This document shows positions 9,786 to 17,703 of a stretch of 64,000 nt of DNA, piece after piece. The DNA is taken from the NCBI GenBank assembly GCA_934454635.1, contig CAKSFR010000007.1, forward strand, positions 62,001-126,000. The letters are read 5' to 3'. The notes under the pieces were generated by a model. The model was not told where the DNA came from, made no database searches, and worked only from the letters and a program-made list of their open reading frames with translations. The position numbers and the translations under genes are program-made. Position 1 is the first letter of the stretch. Every line of letters starts with the position of its first letter. Source of the DNA: an uncultured Ruminiclostridium sp. (GTDB lineage Bacteria > Bacillota > Clostridia > Oscillospirales > Ruminococcaceae).

Positions 9786-9814
9786 TTGACATATTATACA
9801 TCATGCGGTATACT
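9786..9814 (+). promoter_or_regulatory. Sigma-A promoter of the lipoprotein gene
   Basis: TTGACA (9786-9791) and TATACT (9809-9814) have a 17-bp spacer. The block AATTGACATATT is identical to that at the padR promoter. Confidence 0.85.
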
Positions 9815-9859
9815 TTTAATAAAGTGAGTTAAACAATATTATTCAACCGGGAGGGGAGT

Positions 9860-10363
9860 ATGATTATGAAAAGAAATTCATATACGATTTTTGTACTGGC
9901 GGCAATTATATTTGGTATTTCCGGATGTTCAACCAGTTCTGCCGAAGAGTATAAATCCGCTTCTGAAATTTACGAGGTAAAAGACGGATACTATACAAGC
10001 GATTCAGATAAAAGTTATATACTCATCTCTGATGGATATATAGAATTATTTAATTATGATATCGATTCGGTATTAAAAGCTGAATATAAAAAAGCTACAG
10101 AAAATAAAACAATAAATTCAAAAGATTTGTCATATGAAGAATATTACAACAACTCTATCGAAGCTTATAAAGAAACATCCGGACGCCAAGAATACACTTT
10201 GAAAATATTGCCAAATTCAACTGCCATGCTTGTAATCGAGTCGTTTGAAACCGGCAGCGGCGGCGGTTCATATATTGGATATACAATCGTAGATGAGAAC
10301 ACTTTGCATGGAAAGGGGAACTATTATTCTTATTCCGGCGAGGTTCTTGAGGAGCAACAATAA
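9860..10363 (+). CDS. Small AT-rich lipoprotein, function unknown
   Basis: I do not recognise the family of this 167-residue protein. A lysine-containing N-terminus and hydrophobic core lead to the lipobox ISGC near residue 23, so it should be lipid-anchored outside the membrane. The mature part is acidic and tyrosine-rich, with a predicted beta-rich pattern (GYYTSDSDKSYILISDGYI). The start ATG 9860 follows GGGAGGGGAG. Base composition is far more AT-rich than its neighbours, which suggests a different history or relaxed expression constraints. Promoter similarity with padR suggests co-regulation with the PadR-HAAS pair. It ends before a shared terminator with carB. Confidence 0.8.
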   Translation: MIMKRNSYTIFVLAAIIFGISGCSTSSAEEYKSASEIYEVKDGYYTSDSDKSYILISDGYIELFNYDIDSVLKAEYKKATENKTINSKDLSYEEYYNNSIEAYKETSGRQEYTLKILPNSTAMLVIESFETGSGGGSYIGYTIVDENTLHGKGNYYSYSGEVLEEQQ

Positions 10364-10410
10364 AGCTTGCTCTGTTTATTATGCTTTTGCAGCAGGCTCT
10401 AACGAAAGAA

Positions 10411-10446
10411 AAAGCGATCGGATTTACCCCGACCGCTTTGCTTTTT
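10411..10446. terminator. Bidirectional terminator between lipoprotein gene and carB
   Basis: AAAGCGATCGG (10411-10421) pairs with CCGACCGCTTT (10429-10439) with one mismatch. The plus strand continues GCTTTTTATT, and the minus strand continues TTCTTTCG. Confidence 0.7.
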
Positions 10447-13400
10447 ATTCAATTTCGCTGTGGAACTCCTGAAGCGATTTTACCGTCTTTCCTCCACCGT
10501 TTTTAACAGCCTTTATTCCCTCAACGGTCGCCTTTGCGCCTGCCATTGTGGTAACGTAGAACACGCGCTTGCGAATAGCGCTCTTTCTGATATAGCTGTC
10601 GTCCTCAACGCCCTTTTTATTATCGGGCGTGTTGATGATAATGTCGATCTCTCCGTTCGTTATCGCGTCAAGAATATTTGGTCTGCCCTGCTGAAGCTTG
10701 CAGATTTTTTCCGCCTTTATGCCGTTTTTGGTGATGAGGTCGTAAGTTCCGCTTGTGGCGATAATGCGGAACCCGCAATCCGCAAACCCCTTTGCGACCT
10801 CGACGACCTCAGGCTTGTCGCTGTCGTTTACGCTTATAAGAACTGTTCCCGAAAGCGCAATCTTTGTCTGCGTAGCCTCCTGCGCCTTGTAGTACGCCTC
10901 GCCGAAGTTATCGGAAATTCCCAGAACCTCGCCCGTAGAACGCATTTCGGGACCGAGCAGCGGGTCAACCTCGGGGAACATATTGAACGGGAAAACAGCT
11001 TCCTTTACGCCGTAATGGCGGAATTTCTTTTCTTTAAGCGCGGGAACGGGAGAGGGTCTGCCCGTAAGCGGCGCGGTGATGATTTCCGTTGCAAGCTGCA
11101 CCATTCTGATATTGCAGACCTTTGATACAAGCGGAACGGTTCTTGAAGCACGCGGATTTGCTTCAAGAACATAAACTTTACCGTCCTCGATTGCGTACTG
11201 CATATTCATAAGTCCGCGAACGCCCATTGCCTTGGCAATTTTTCTTGTATATTCCTTAATTGTTTTTACATTTTCCGGAGAAATGTTGAGCGAGGGGAGA
11301 ATGCACGCCGAGTCGCCCGAATGAATGCCCGCAAGCTCGATATGCTCCATTACCGCAGGAACAAATACGTTTTCTCCGTCGCTTATCGCGTCAGCTTCGC
11401 ATTCAAGCGCATTGTGCAGGAAACGGTCGATAAGAATCGGTCTGTCGGGAGTTACGCCGACCGCAGCATTCATATAAATTTTTAGGCTTTCTGCGTCGTG
11501 AACGACCTCCATTCCGCGTCCGCCAAGAACATATGAGGGACGTACCATAACGGGATATCCGATGCGCTCTGCTATCTTCAGCGCGTCGTCAACAGTTACC
11601 GCCATTCCCGATTCGGGCATAGGTATCCCGAGCTTTTCCATCATTCCGCGGAACAGATCCCTGTCCTCGGCAAAGTCGATAGTTTCGGGAGTTGTTCCGA
11701 GAATATTCACGCCCGCTTTTTTAAGGTCAGCCGCAAGGTTAAGCGGAGTCTGACCGCCGAACTGGGCAATAACGCCGAGCGGCTTTTCCTTTTCGTGAAT
11801 TGAAAGTACGTCCTCAAGAGTAAGCGGCTCGAAATACAGCTTGTCCGAAGTGTCATAGTCAGTCGAAACCGTTTCGGGGTTGCAGTTTACCATAATTGTT
11901 TCAAATCCGAGGGCGCGGAGCGCGTTTGCCGCATGAACGCAGCAATAGTCAAATTCGATACCCTGACCGATACGGTTAGGACCCGAACCGAGTATCATAA
12001 TTTTCGGCTTTCCGACGGAAACAGTGCTCTTATCCTCAATATTGTATGAAGAATAGTAGTAAGCCGCGTCCTTTGTGCCGCTTACATGAACGCCCTCCCA
12101 CGCCTCGGTAATGCCGTAGCCGATTCTCTTTTCACGGACGTCGCTCTCAGAAACGCCAAGTATCTCAGAAAGATATTTGTCCGAGAAACCGTCCTTTTTC
12201 GCCCGACGAAGAGCATTTTCTTCGGGAACAGCGCCCTTGTTTACGATAAGCGCGTTTTCTTCCTCGACAAGCTCTTTCATCTGCTCAATAAAATAACGCT
12301 TGATTTTTGTAAGCTCGAAAAGTTCGTCAACGGTAGCGCCCTTACGCAGTGCCTCATACATGATAAACTGGCGTTCCGAAGTCGGGACGTGCAGCATATC
12401 TATCAGTTCTTCCTTGCTCTTACTGTTAAAATCCTTAGCAAAACCAAGTCCGTAGCGACCCCTTTCAAGACTGCGAATCGCCTTCTGGAACGCTTCCTTA
12501 TACGTCTTTCCTATGCTCATTACCTCGCCGACCGCCCGCATCTGAGTACCGAGCTTGTCCTCGGAGTTCTTAAACTTTTCAAACGCCCATCTCGCGAATT
12601 TGATAACGATATAATCGCCGTCGGGGTAATATTTATCAAGCGTTCCGTATTTTCCGCAGGGAATATCCGCAAGAGTCATTCCTGTAGCAAGCATTGCCGA
12701 AACAAGCGCAATCGGGAAGCCTGTCGCCTTTGAAGCAAGCGCGGAAGAACGCGAGGTTCTCGGGTTTATCTCAATAACAATAATTCTGCCGTCCTCGGTG
12801 TTGCGCGCAAACTGAACGTTTGTGCCGCCGATCACCTGAATAGCGTCCACAATTTTATATGCCTGACGCTGTAACTCTTTCTGCACGTCTTCGGGAATAG
12901 TGAGCATGGGCGCGGAGCAGAAACTGTCGCCGGTATGTACGCCGAGCGGGTCAATATTTTCAATAAAGCAAACGGTTATCATGTTGCCCTTGCAGTCGCG
13001 CACAACTTCAAGTTCAAGTTCCTCCCAGCCGAGAATGGACTCTTCGACAAGCACCTGCCCTACCAGCGAAGCCTGAAGCCCTCTCGCACAAACGCTCTTA
13101 AGCTCCTCGGTGTTATAAACAAGACCGCCGCCTGTTCCACCCATTGTATAAGCGGGACGGAGAACCACGGGATAGCCGAGTTTATCCGCAATGGCAAGCG
13201 CTTCATCAACCGTGTATGCCACCTCGCTGCGCGCCATTTTGATTCCAAGACTGTCCATAGTCTTTTTAAATTCAATTCTGTCCTCACCGCGTTCGATAGC
13301 GTCAACCTGCACGCCGATAACCTCAACATTATATTTTTTCAGAATACCGAGCTTATCAAGTTCCGAGCAAAGATTAAGTCCGGACTGACCGCCGAGATTA

Positions 13401-13657
13401 GGAAGAAGGCAGTCGGGGCGTTCTTTTGCGATTATTTCTTCAAGCCGAGCCGCATTAAGCGGTTCAATGTAGGTGACGTCCGCAATTTCCGGGTCTGTCA
13501 TGATCGTTGCGGGGTTTGAGTTCACAAGAACAATCTTATAGCCGAGCTTGCGAAGCGCCTTACACGCCTGAGTTCCCGAATAGTCAAATTCGCACGCCTG
13601 TCCGATAATAATCGGACCCGAACCGATAATCAGAACCTTTTTACTCTGGTTTTCCAT
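10445..13657 (-). CDS. carB: Carbamoyl-phosphate synthase large subunit
   Basis: This 1070-residue enzyme makes carbamoyl phosphate from bicarbonate, ATP and ammonia for pyrimidine and arginine synthesis. It shows the full CarB layout: a carboxyphosphate half with the first ATP-grasp (about residues 130-320), an oligomerisation domain, a second ATP-grasp half (about 670-860) opening with MILGSGPNRIGQGIEFDYC, and an MGS-like allosteric domain (about 930-1070). The start at ATG 13657 has GGAGGATTTTT directly upstream; an in-frame extension of 21 codons beyond it lacks a ribosome site. The glutaminase partner carA is not in the window, which is unusual because carAB are normally adjacent. Confidence 0.97.
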   Translation of the reverse strand: MENQSKKVLIIGSGPIIIGQACEFDYSGTQACKALRKLGYKIVLVNSNPATIMTDPEIADVTYIEPLNAARLEEIIAKERPDCLLPNLGGQSGLNLCSELDKLGILKKYNVEVIGVQVDAIERGEDRIEFKKTMDSLGIKMARSEVAYTVDEALAIADKLGYPVVLRPAYTMGGTGGGLVYNTEELKSVCARGLQASLVGQVLVEESILGWEELELEVVRDCKGNMITVCFIENIDPLGVHTGDSFCSAPMLTIPEDVQKELQRQAYKIVDAIQVIGGTNVQFARNTEDGRIIVIEINPRTSRSSALASKATGFPIALVSAMLATGMTLADIPCGKYGTLDKYYPDGDYIVIKFARWAFEKFKNSEDKLGTQMRAVGEVMSIGKTYKEAFQKAIRSLERGRYGLGFAKDFNSKSKEELIDMLHVPTSERQFIMYEALRKGATVDELFELTKIKRYFIEQMKELVEEENALIVNKGAVPEENALRRAKKDGFSDKYLSEILGVSESDVREKRIGYGITEAWEGVHVSGTKDAAYYYSSYNIEDKSTVSVGKPKIMILGSGPNRIGQGIEFDYCCVHAANALRALGFETIMVNCNPETVSTDYDTSDKLYFEPLTLEDVLSIHEKEKPLGVIAQFGGQTPLNLAADLKKAGVNILGTTPETIDFAEDRDLFRGMMEKLGIPMPESGMAVTVDDALKIAERIGYPVMVRPSYVLGGRGMEVVHDAESLKIYMNAAVGVTPDRPILIDRFLHNALECEADAISDGENVFVPAVMEHIELAGIHSGDSACILPSLNISPENVKTIKEYTRKIAKAMGVRGLMNMQYAIEDGKVYVLEANPRASRTVPLVSKVCNIRMVQLATEIITAPLTGRPSPVPALKEKKFRHYGVKEAVFPFNMFPEVDPLLGPEMRSTGEVLGISDNFGEAYYKAQEATQTKIALSGTVLISVNDSDKPEVVEVAKGFADCGFRIIATSGTYDLITKNGIKAEKICKLQQGRPNILDAITNGEIDIIINTPDNKKGVEDDSYIRKSAIRKRVFYVTTMAGAKATVEGIKAVKNGGGKTVKSLQEFHSEIE

Positions 13658-13965
13658 AAAAATCCTCCATTCATTTTCAGTCTGTACACAGCGACAGAAC
13701 GGCGTACAGATACGGGGCACGGTGCTTAAATTCTATCCTTTTGATTATATCACATTTTGTCTGAAAAAGGAATAGGTTTTGAAAAATATTCATTTCGAGG
13801 TGAATATTCAATACTTTTATACAAAAGCCGCAGACTCTGCACTATTACGCACGAAGTCCGCGGCTTTCAATCCCTTTATTTTATTTCACACCCCGATTAA
13901 CGCCGCAACCGTAACGATACTGCTTCCCCGCCGCTTCCTCACACTCCGGCAAAATCGGCGCACCC
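13658..13965. other. Intergenic region upstream of carB
   Basis: This stretch holds a weak carB promoter (minus-strand TATAAT at 13744-13749 without a good -35) and a hairpin terminator (13824-13867). It runs into the structured element at 13966-14062. Confidence 0.5.
13824..13867 (-). terminator. Probable terminator of the TM1266/ABC operon
   Basis: AAAGCCGCAGAC (13824-13835) pairs with GTCCGCGGCTTT (13856-13867) with one mismatch. The minus-strand tail TTTTGTAT is only moderately T-rich. Confidence 0.5.
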
Positions 13966-14062
13966 GGGCGCACGCGCCGCAGTTTGCGGAGCAAACTGCG
14001 GCGTGCAGCGGCTTCGCCGCTGCACGCTTGTTTCCGCCGAGCGGAAACAAGCGCGTGCGCCC
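13966..14062. repeat. Structured GC-rich element B (perfect three-arm four-way junction)
   Basis: An 11-bp outer stem (GGGCGCACGCG at 13966-13976 with 14052-14062) encloses three directly abutting hairpins: 13977-14001 (10 bp, 5-nt loop), 14002-14026 (11 bp, TTC loop) and 14027-14051 (10 bp, 5-nt loop). All pairs are Watson-Crick and no base is left unpaired at the junction. Its last base is also the last base of the ATPase gene's stop codon. Confidence 0.9.
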
Positions 14063-14649
14063 TAGCGCGAAGCGGTATCCCCGCCAAATTCAACCAGATT
14101 CCCGCCGAAAAAATCCGCTTCACCCTTGTCGTGCGTTACGAGTATAACAGTTTTTCCTGCCGTTTTATCGCGGCAAAGCTGCATAACACGGGCTTTTGTA
14201 CAGGAATCAAGCCCCTTGAACGGTTCGTCGAGAAACAGAACGTCATACTCCGCCAACAGCGCGCGAAGCAGTGCAAGCCGACGTTTCATTCCGCCGCTAA
14301 GCTCACGGACAGGCTGATTTTCGCAGCCGTCAAGCCCCATTTCCGACAGCGCCGCCGAAAGCTCGGCGTTCCGGCTTTTTCCGAGCACAAGCCGAAGATT
14401 TGCAAGAACAGTCAGATTCTCGCATAACCTGTCCTCCTGAAAAACCGCGCTTATTTTTGCGGGACGACCCCTGACTTCTCCGCCATCGGGCTTCACAAGA
14501 CCCATTAAAATAAGCAGGAGCGTGGATTTTCCGCAGCCCGACTGCCCCATTATGCAGGTATAGCCCGAATCGGGAAAATTGTATGAAAAATCGTCGAGTA
14601 CGGTATTTTCACCGTATTTTTTTGTGATATTTACCGCTTCAAGCGCCAT
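14062..14649 (-). CDS. ABC transporter ATPase, nitrate/sulfonate/thiamine-precursor type
   Basis: The 195-residue ATPase energises the importer formed with the next two genes. All nucleotide-binding motifs are present: Walker A GQSGCGKST (35-43), Q-loop Gln71, signature LSGGM (117-121), Walker B VLFLDEP (136-142) and switch His173. It is shorter than typical SsuB/TauB ATPases (about 240-260 residues), lacking a C-terminal extension. The start at ATG 14649 lies 1 bp after the permease stop, with GAGAGG upstream. Its final codons and TAG stop directly abut the structured element, so the C-terminus may have been shortened or defined by that element. Confidence 0.9.
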   Translation of the reverse strand: MALEAVNITKKYGENTVLDDFSYNFPDSGYTCIMGQSGCGKSTLLLILMGLVKPDGGEVRGRPAKISAVFQEDRLCENLTVLANLRLVLGKSRNAELSAALSEMGLDGCENQPVRELSGGMKRRLALLRALLAEYDVLFLDEPFKGLDSCTKARVMQLCRDKTAGKTVILVTHDKGEADFFGGNLVEFGGDTASR

Positions 14650-14650
14650 A

Positions 14651-15397
14651 TCATAGCCTCTCAATCCGCTTTACCGCAAAGTCGGTAAGAAGCAAAAAAA
14701 GCTTCTCGCAAAGCCCGCTCGCAGCAATTACTACTATCGTCCACGCAAACAAATCCGTGGTTTCGAGATATATTTTTGAGCTGTAAAGAGCCTCTCCAAG
14801 CGAACCGTTCGGAACGCCGATCACCTCCGCGGCGACCCCCGATTTCCAGCAAAGACCCATTGCAAGCCGCGCCGCCGAGCGAAAATACGGCATAAGCTGC
14901 GAAAGGTATACTCCCACGAACCTCCGCACGGGCGGAATACGAAATACATCTGCCATTGCGCTGAGATTTTTGTCGAGGCTGTGAAAACCCTCAAGCATAT
15001 TTGAATAAACAATCGGCACGGCTATCAGAAAAGATACGAGAACCGAAAGATTTCGAGAGGAAATCCATATCAGCGCAAGAATCGTGAACGAGGCGACAGG
15101 AATTGATTTAACGCAGGAAACAAGCGGCGCAAGCAGCCTTTCAACCGCAGAAAATCTCCCCGAAACAACAGCAAGAACAACCCCGACCGTCATTCCGAGA
15201 AAAAATCCCAGCAGCACTCGCCCTGCGGTAAACAGAACGCTTCCCCAGAAAGAAGCGGAGGGAACAAGCTCAAAAAGCCGTGCTATCACACTTATAGGCG
15301 ACGCAAGCAGCACTTCTTTTCCGACGCAAAGCGCTGCAATTTCCCAGACGAGCAGCCAGAAAGCAACTCCCGCCACCGTTATCAGCTTTTTTTTCAT
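14651..15397 (-). CDS. ABC transporter permease, SsuC/TauC/ThiX type
   Basis: The 248-residue inner-membrane protein has about six helices and the BPD_transp_1 fold of importers for nitrate, sulfonate, taurine or pyrimidine precursors. The cytoplasmic coupling loop containing GLCWKSGVAAEVIGVPNGSLG, near residues 180-200, is the EAA-like motif that contacts the ATPase. The start is ATG 15397 behind GGGAG. It is followed by the ATPase after 1 bp and preceded by the binding protein with an intercistronic hairpin. The solute cannot be named from sequence. Confidence 0.9.
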   Translation of the reverse strand: MKKKLITVAGVAFWLLVWEIAALCVGKEVLLASPISVIARLFELVPSASFWGSVLFTAGRVLLGFFLGMTVGVVLAVVSGRFSAVERLLAPLVSCVKSIPVASFTILALIWISSRNLSVLVSFLIAVPIVYSNMLEGFHSLDKNLSAMADVFRIPPVRRFVGVYLSQLMPYFRSAARLAMGLCWKSGVAAEVIGVPNGSLGEALYSSKIYLETTDLFAWTIVVIAASGLCEKLFLLLTDFAVKRIERL

Positions 15398-15418
15398 GTT
15401 CACACTCCCTCTTTAAAA

Positions 15419-15446
15419 GAACAAGCCCGGTGACCCGAGCCTGCTC
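15419..15446 (-). terminator. Intercistronic hairpin/attenuator
   Basis: A 12-bp stem (minus strand GAGCAGGCTCGG with CCGGGCTTGTTC, including G-U pairs) around a 4-nt loop is followed by TTTTAAAG. It lies between the binding-protein and permease genes and could reduce downstream expression relative to the binding protein. Confidence 0.6.
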
Positions 15447-15463
15447 ATTTTTGTTTTATGTCA

Positions 15464-16546
15464 TCAGCCGATATAGTAGAAATCGTCGGCAGGAAGAGCG
15501 CCGCCGACAGATGTTGCCAGCTGCTCAAAAAGAACGTTCAGATAGCCCGAAAGCTTCGTCTTCATTTCTTCGCCTGTGATGCAGACAATGTTGCACGCGG
15601 GAAGAGCCTTCTGCGCTACCGCAGCGGGTACAATGTCATACTTTTCTATAAGCTGCGCCGCGTCCTCAATATTCGAGTTCACATAATCAACCGACTGCGC
15701 ATAACCGCTTAAAAACGTGTTTACGGTATCGGGATACTGCTCTACAAATTCTCTGCGAGCAACAACAACGCCCGTGAGAAGCGCGCTGCCGTTGTCGAGC
15801 TTTGCCCATTCCTCGTTAAGGTCTATCGCTACGCGTATATTGTCGTTTTTCATTGTTGCGGTCGTGATAAAAGGCTGCGGAAGCATTGCTATTCCGCCTT
15901 CGTTTGCAACAATTGCGGACAGGCATTCGCTGTGCTCGGTCTTCCACTCGATCGTAACATCCTTTTCGGGGTCGATTCCGTTTTCTTTAAGCAGATAGTT
16001 GAGGGCAAATTCGGGCGTAGCACCCTTTCCGCTGCTGTAAATCGTCTTACCGCGCAGATCTTCAATGCTGTTTACGGAATTTCCGTTTTCGGCAATATAA
16101 AGTACGCCGAGAGTATTTACTGCGAGGACTTCAACGCCGCCCTCCGTCTTATTGTAAAGCACCGAAGCGAGGTTTGCGGGAACGCAGGCGATGTCGGTCG
16201 TGCCCTGAATAAGCATGGGTGAAATTTCATCAACCGCCGCAGCAATAGTGAAATCATAGTTCACGCCGCTCTCGGAAGCATTGTCCATCAGCCATGTAAG
16301 ACCCATTGCTGTCGGACCCTTGAGCGCCGCGACCTTAACCTGCTCGGGTGCTGCGGTTTCCTGTTCCTCGGGAGCGGCCGAGGTTTCTTCGGAAGCAGCC
16401 TCGGTCGTGGTTTCTTCAGTTGTTTCAGCCGCCGTTGTCGTAGTAGTTTCAGCGGGAGTTGTTGTTTCTGCGGGAGCATTGCCGCAGCCCGAAGCAGTCA
16501 GCAGAGCCGCAGAAAGAAGCCCTGCAATCAGACTTTTTTTCTTCAT
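15464..16546 (-). CDS. ABC transporter substrate-binding lipoprotein (NMT1/SsuA-like)
   Basis: The 360-residue precursor has a lysine-rich signal and lipobox LTASGC, so it is a lipid-anchored solute receptor. A low-complexity Thr/Glu/Ala linker of about 45 residues follows, then a periplasmic-binding fold of the NMT1/THI5-like family, which is used for taurine, nitrate, sulfonates, HMP and related compounds. I chose ATG 16546 (MKKKS) with AAAGGATGG upstream rather than the Met seven codons earlier. It follows the TM1266-like gene by 45 bp and begins the transporter. The ligand is unknown. The upstream leader is not a TPP riboswitch that I can recognise, which argues against simple thiamine control. 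Confidence 0.9.
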   Translation of the reverse strand: MKKKSLIAGLLSAALLTASGCGNAPAETTTPAETTTTTAAETTEETTTEAASEETSAAPEEQETAAPEQVKVAALKGPTAMGLTWLMDNASESGVNYDFTIAAAVDEISPMLIQGTTDIACVPANLASVLYNKTEGGVEVLAVNTLGVLYIAENGNSVNSIEDLRGKTIYSSGKGATPEFALNYLLKENGIDPEKDVTIEWKTEHSECLSAIVANEGGIAMLPQPFITTATMKNDNIRVAIDLNEEWAKLDNGSALLTGVVVARREFVEQYPDTVNTFLSGYAQSVDYVNSNIEDAAQLIEKYDIVPAAVAQKALPACNIVCITGEEMKTKLSGYLNVLFEQLATSVGGALPADDFYYIG

Positions 16547-16591
16547 AGTGTCATTCCATCCTTTCATTCTATCCGAACGAATACAGGACGA

Positions 16592-16843
16592 TTATTTTTT
16601 TGAATAGACAACCTTTGAGGTAACGCCGCCGAGACGTCCGAGCTTTCCCGAAAGCGCAGAGATAACGTTGTCGGGCGCGTCCAGCACAACCGTGATGACG
16701 TTCAGATTTTTTTCGCGGTACGGAATGCCCATGCGCCCTATCGCGTACTGAGCGTACTGATGAAGAAGCGTGTTTATCCTGTCAGCCGCTTCGGTATTTT
16801 CAATCATCATCGCAACGACCGCAACACGATTTTCCGAATCCAT
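16592..16843 (-). CDS. TM1266-family putative iron-only hydrogenase system regulator
   Basis: The 83-residue protein matches the small ACT-like family named after Thermotoga TM1266, annotated as putative regulators of iron-only hydrogenase systems. It opens with a beta strand (RVAVVAMMIEN) and helix, then shows GRMGIPY, the strand LNVITVVLDAP, and the terminal GKLGRLGGVTSKVVYSKK typical of the family. The function is inferred only from genomic association. It is the first gene after a long structured leader and is linked to the ABC importer genes. A sensory [FeFe]-hydrogenase is encoded about 5 kb away. Start is ATG 16843 behind GGGAGGGA. Confidence 0.8.
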   Translation of the reverse strand: MDSENRVAVVAMMIENTEAADRINTLLHQYAQYAIGRMGIPYREKNLNVITVVLDAPDNVISALSGKLGRLGGVTSKVVYSKK

Positions 16844-17068
16844 CAGAACCGTCCCTCCCGATAAAAAAGCGCCTTACCGTATTCGTCGGAAAATGACAAA
16901 AACGATTAACGTTCCCGCATTTCCGACCGGCTGTAAAAAACCGACGTAAAGGCGCATAAATATCTGTTTTGCTGCCTTTCACCTCAATAAAATTTCGGCG
17001 TCAGTAAAAAAATAATCTTTCCCGTGGAAAAATCCGTCGGAGCAGATCGCGGCATTGCCGCAACCTAC
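16844..17068 (-). ncRNA. Candidate regulatory leader of the TM1266/ABC operon
   Basis: About 220 nt separate the promoter's start site from the first codon. The 5' part can form a GCGGC-AAU-GCCGC hairpin followed by GAUCUGCUCCGACGGA. The 3' part folds into a long terminator hairpin (16863-16955). This arrangement of aptamer-sized sequence, terminator and gene is the layout of a transcription-attenuating riboswitch. I could not match it to a known class. Confidence 0.55.
16863..16955 (-). terminator. Intrinsic terminator inside the leader
   Basis: On the minus strand GCGCC-TTTAC-GTCGG (16941-16955) pairs with CCGAC...GTAAGGCGC (16869-16889), with a bulge and an inner extension, and is followed by TTTTTTAT (16861-16868). 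It lies upstream of the gene, so it would act as an attenuator. Confidence 0.75.
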
Positions 17069-17097
17069 ATTATAGTACACTTTTTCCGTGTTGTCAA
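17069..17097 (-). promoter_or_regulatory. Sigma-A promoter of the TM1266/ABC operon
   Basis: A perfect consensus: minus-strand TTGACA (17092-17097), 17-bp spacer, TATAAT (17069-17074). Confidence 0.9.
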
Positions 17098-17116
17098 GTA
17101 CCGAAAAAAATTTTTG

Positions 17117-17145
17117 CTGACAATTTCTTTTGCAAATGGTAAAAT
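17117..17145 (+). promoter_or_regulatory. Promoter of the phosphatidyltransferase gene
   Basis: CTGACA (17117-17122), 17-bp spacer, TAAAAT (17140-17145), divergent from the TM1266 promoter. Confidence 0.6.
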
Positions 17146-17175
17146 CAATAGAAATAAAAATGAAAGGCGTTTAAA

Positions 17176-17670
17176 ATGAAGCAAGCTGCAAATATAATTA
17201 CGCTCAGTCGTATTTCTGCGGCGCTGAGCCTGTTTTTTCTGCCGCCCGGCAGCATTATTTTTATTATATTGTACGTCTACTGCGGCGTTTCGGATATGCT
17301 CGACGGTTTTATCGCCAGAAAAATGCATTCAGAGAGCAAGCTCGGAGAAAAGCTCGACAGTTTTGCGGATATAGTCTTTATTTCAGCGTGCTTTGTTGTT
17401 ATTTTTCCGGTTATGAACATCAGCCATATATGCGTCATATTCATAATCACAATAATGGCAATACGGATAATAAACTTCATCATTGGACTTGTAATTTTCC
17501 GAAAGCCTGTATTGCTTCATACGCCCGCCAACAAGCTTGTCGGACTGCTGCTTTTTATTTTTCCGCTTGTCGAACCGTACATCGGTCAGTCGGCTCAATA
17601 CATATTATGCATATCAGCCATGATAGCCTCCGTACAGGAGGGATACCTGATATTTCCAAGAAAAATATAG
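17176..17670 (+). CDS. CDP-alcohol phosphatidyltransferase
   Basis: The 164-residue membrane enzyme carries the full CDP-alcohol signature D-x2-D-G-x2-A-R-x8-G-x3-D-x3-D (SDMLDGFIARK followed by G-EKLD-SFAD, residues about 39-65). It transfers a phosphatidyl group from a CDP-lipid to an alcohol in phospholipid synthesis. Six hydrophobic helices are seen. It is slightly shorter than typical PgsA, so phosphatidylglycerophosphate synthase is possible but not certain. The ribosome site is GAAAGGCG ahead of ATG 17176. The gene ends in TAG, showing that amber is an ordinary stop in this genome. Confidence 0.88.
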   Translation: MKQAANIITLSRISAALSLFFLPPGSIIFIILYVYCGVSDMLDGFIARKMHSESKLGEKLDSFADIVFISACFVVIFPVMNISHICVIFIITIMAIRIINFIIGLVIFRKPVLLHTPANKLVGLLLFIFPLVEPYIGQSAQYILCISAMIASVQEGYLIFPRKI

Positions 17671-17673
17671 AAA

Positions 17674-17697
17674 GTGCGCTCCCGCAAAGGAACGCAC
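17674..17697 (-). terminator. Terminator after the SGNH hydrolase gene
   Basis: On the minus strand GTGCGTTCC and GGAGCGCAC pair around TTTGCG and are followed by TTTCTATATTTTT. Confidence 0.65.
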
Positions 17698-17703
17698 CGT
17701 TCA

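Larger units (their letters stand above)
9512..9859. other. Intergenic region with junction element A and a promoter
   Basis: This 348-bp gap has no convincing gene. It contains a GC-rich multi-hairpin element (9595-9676) and, after a sharp switch to AT-rich sequence near 9750, the promoter of the following lipoprotein gene. Confidence 0.7.

Noticed and set aside
16956..17068. TPP riboswitch upstream of the NMT1-like transporter
   Set aside because: The conserved CUGAGA and ACCUGA segments are absent.
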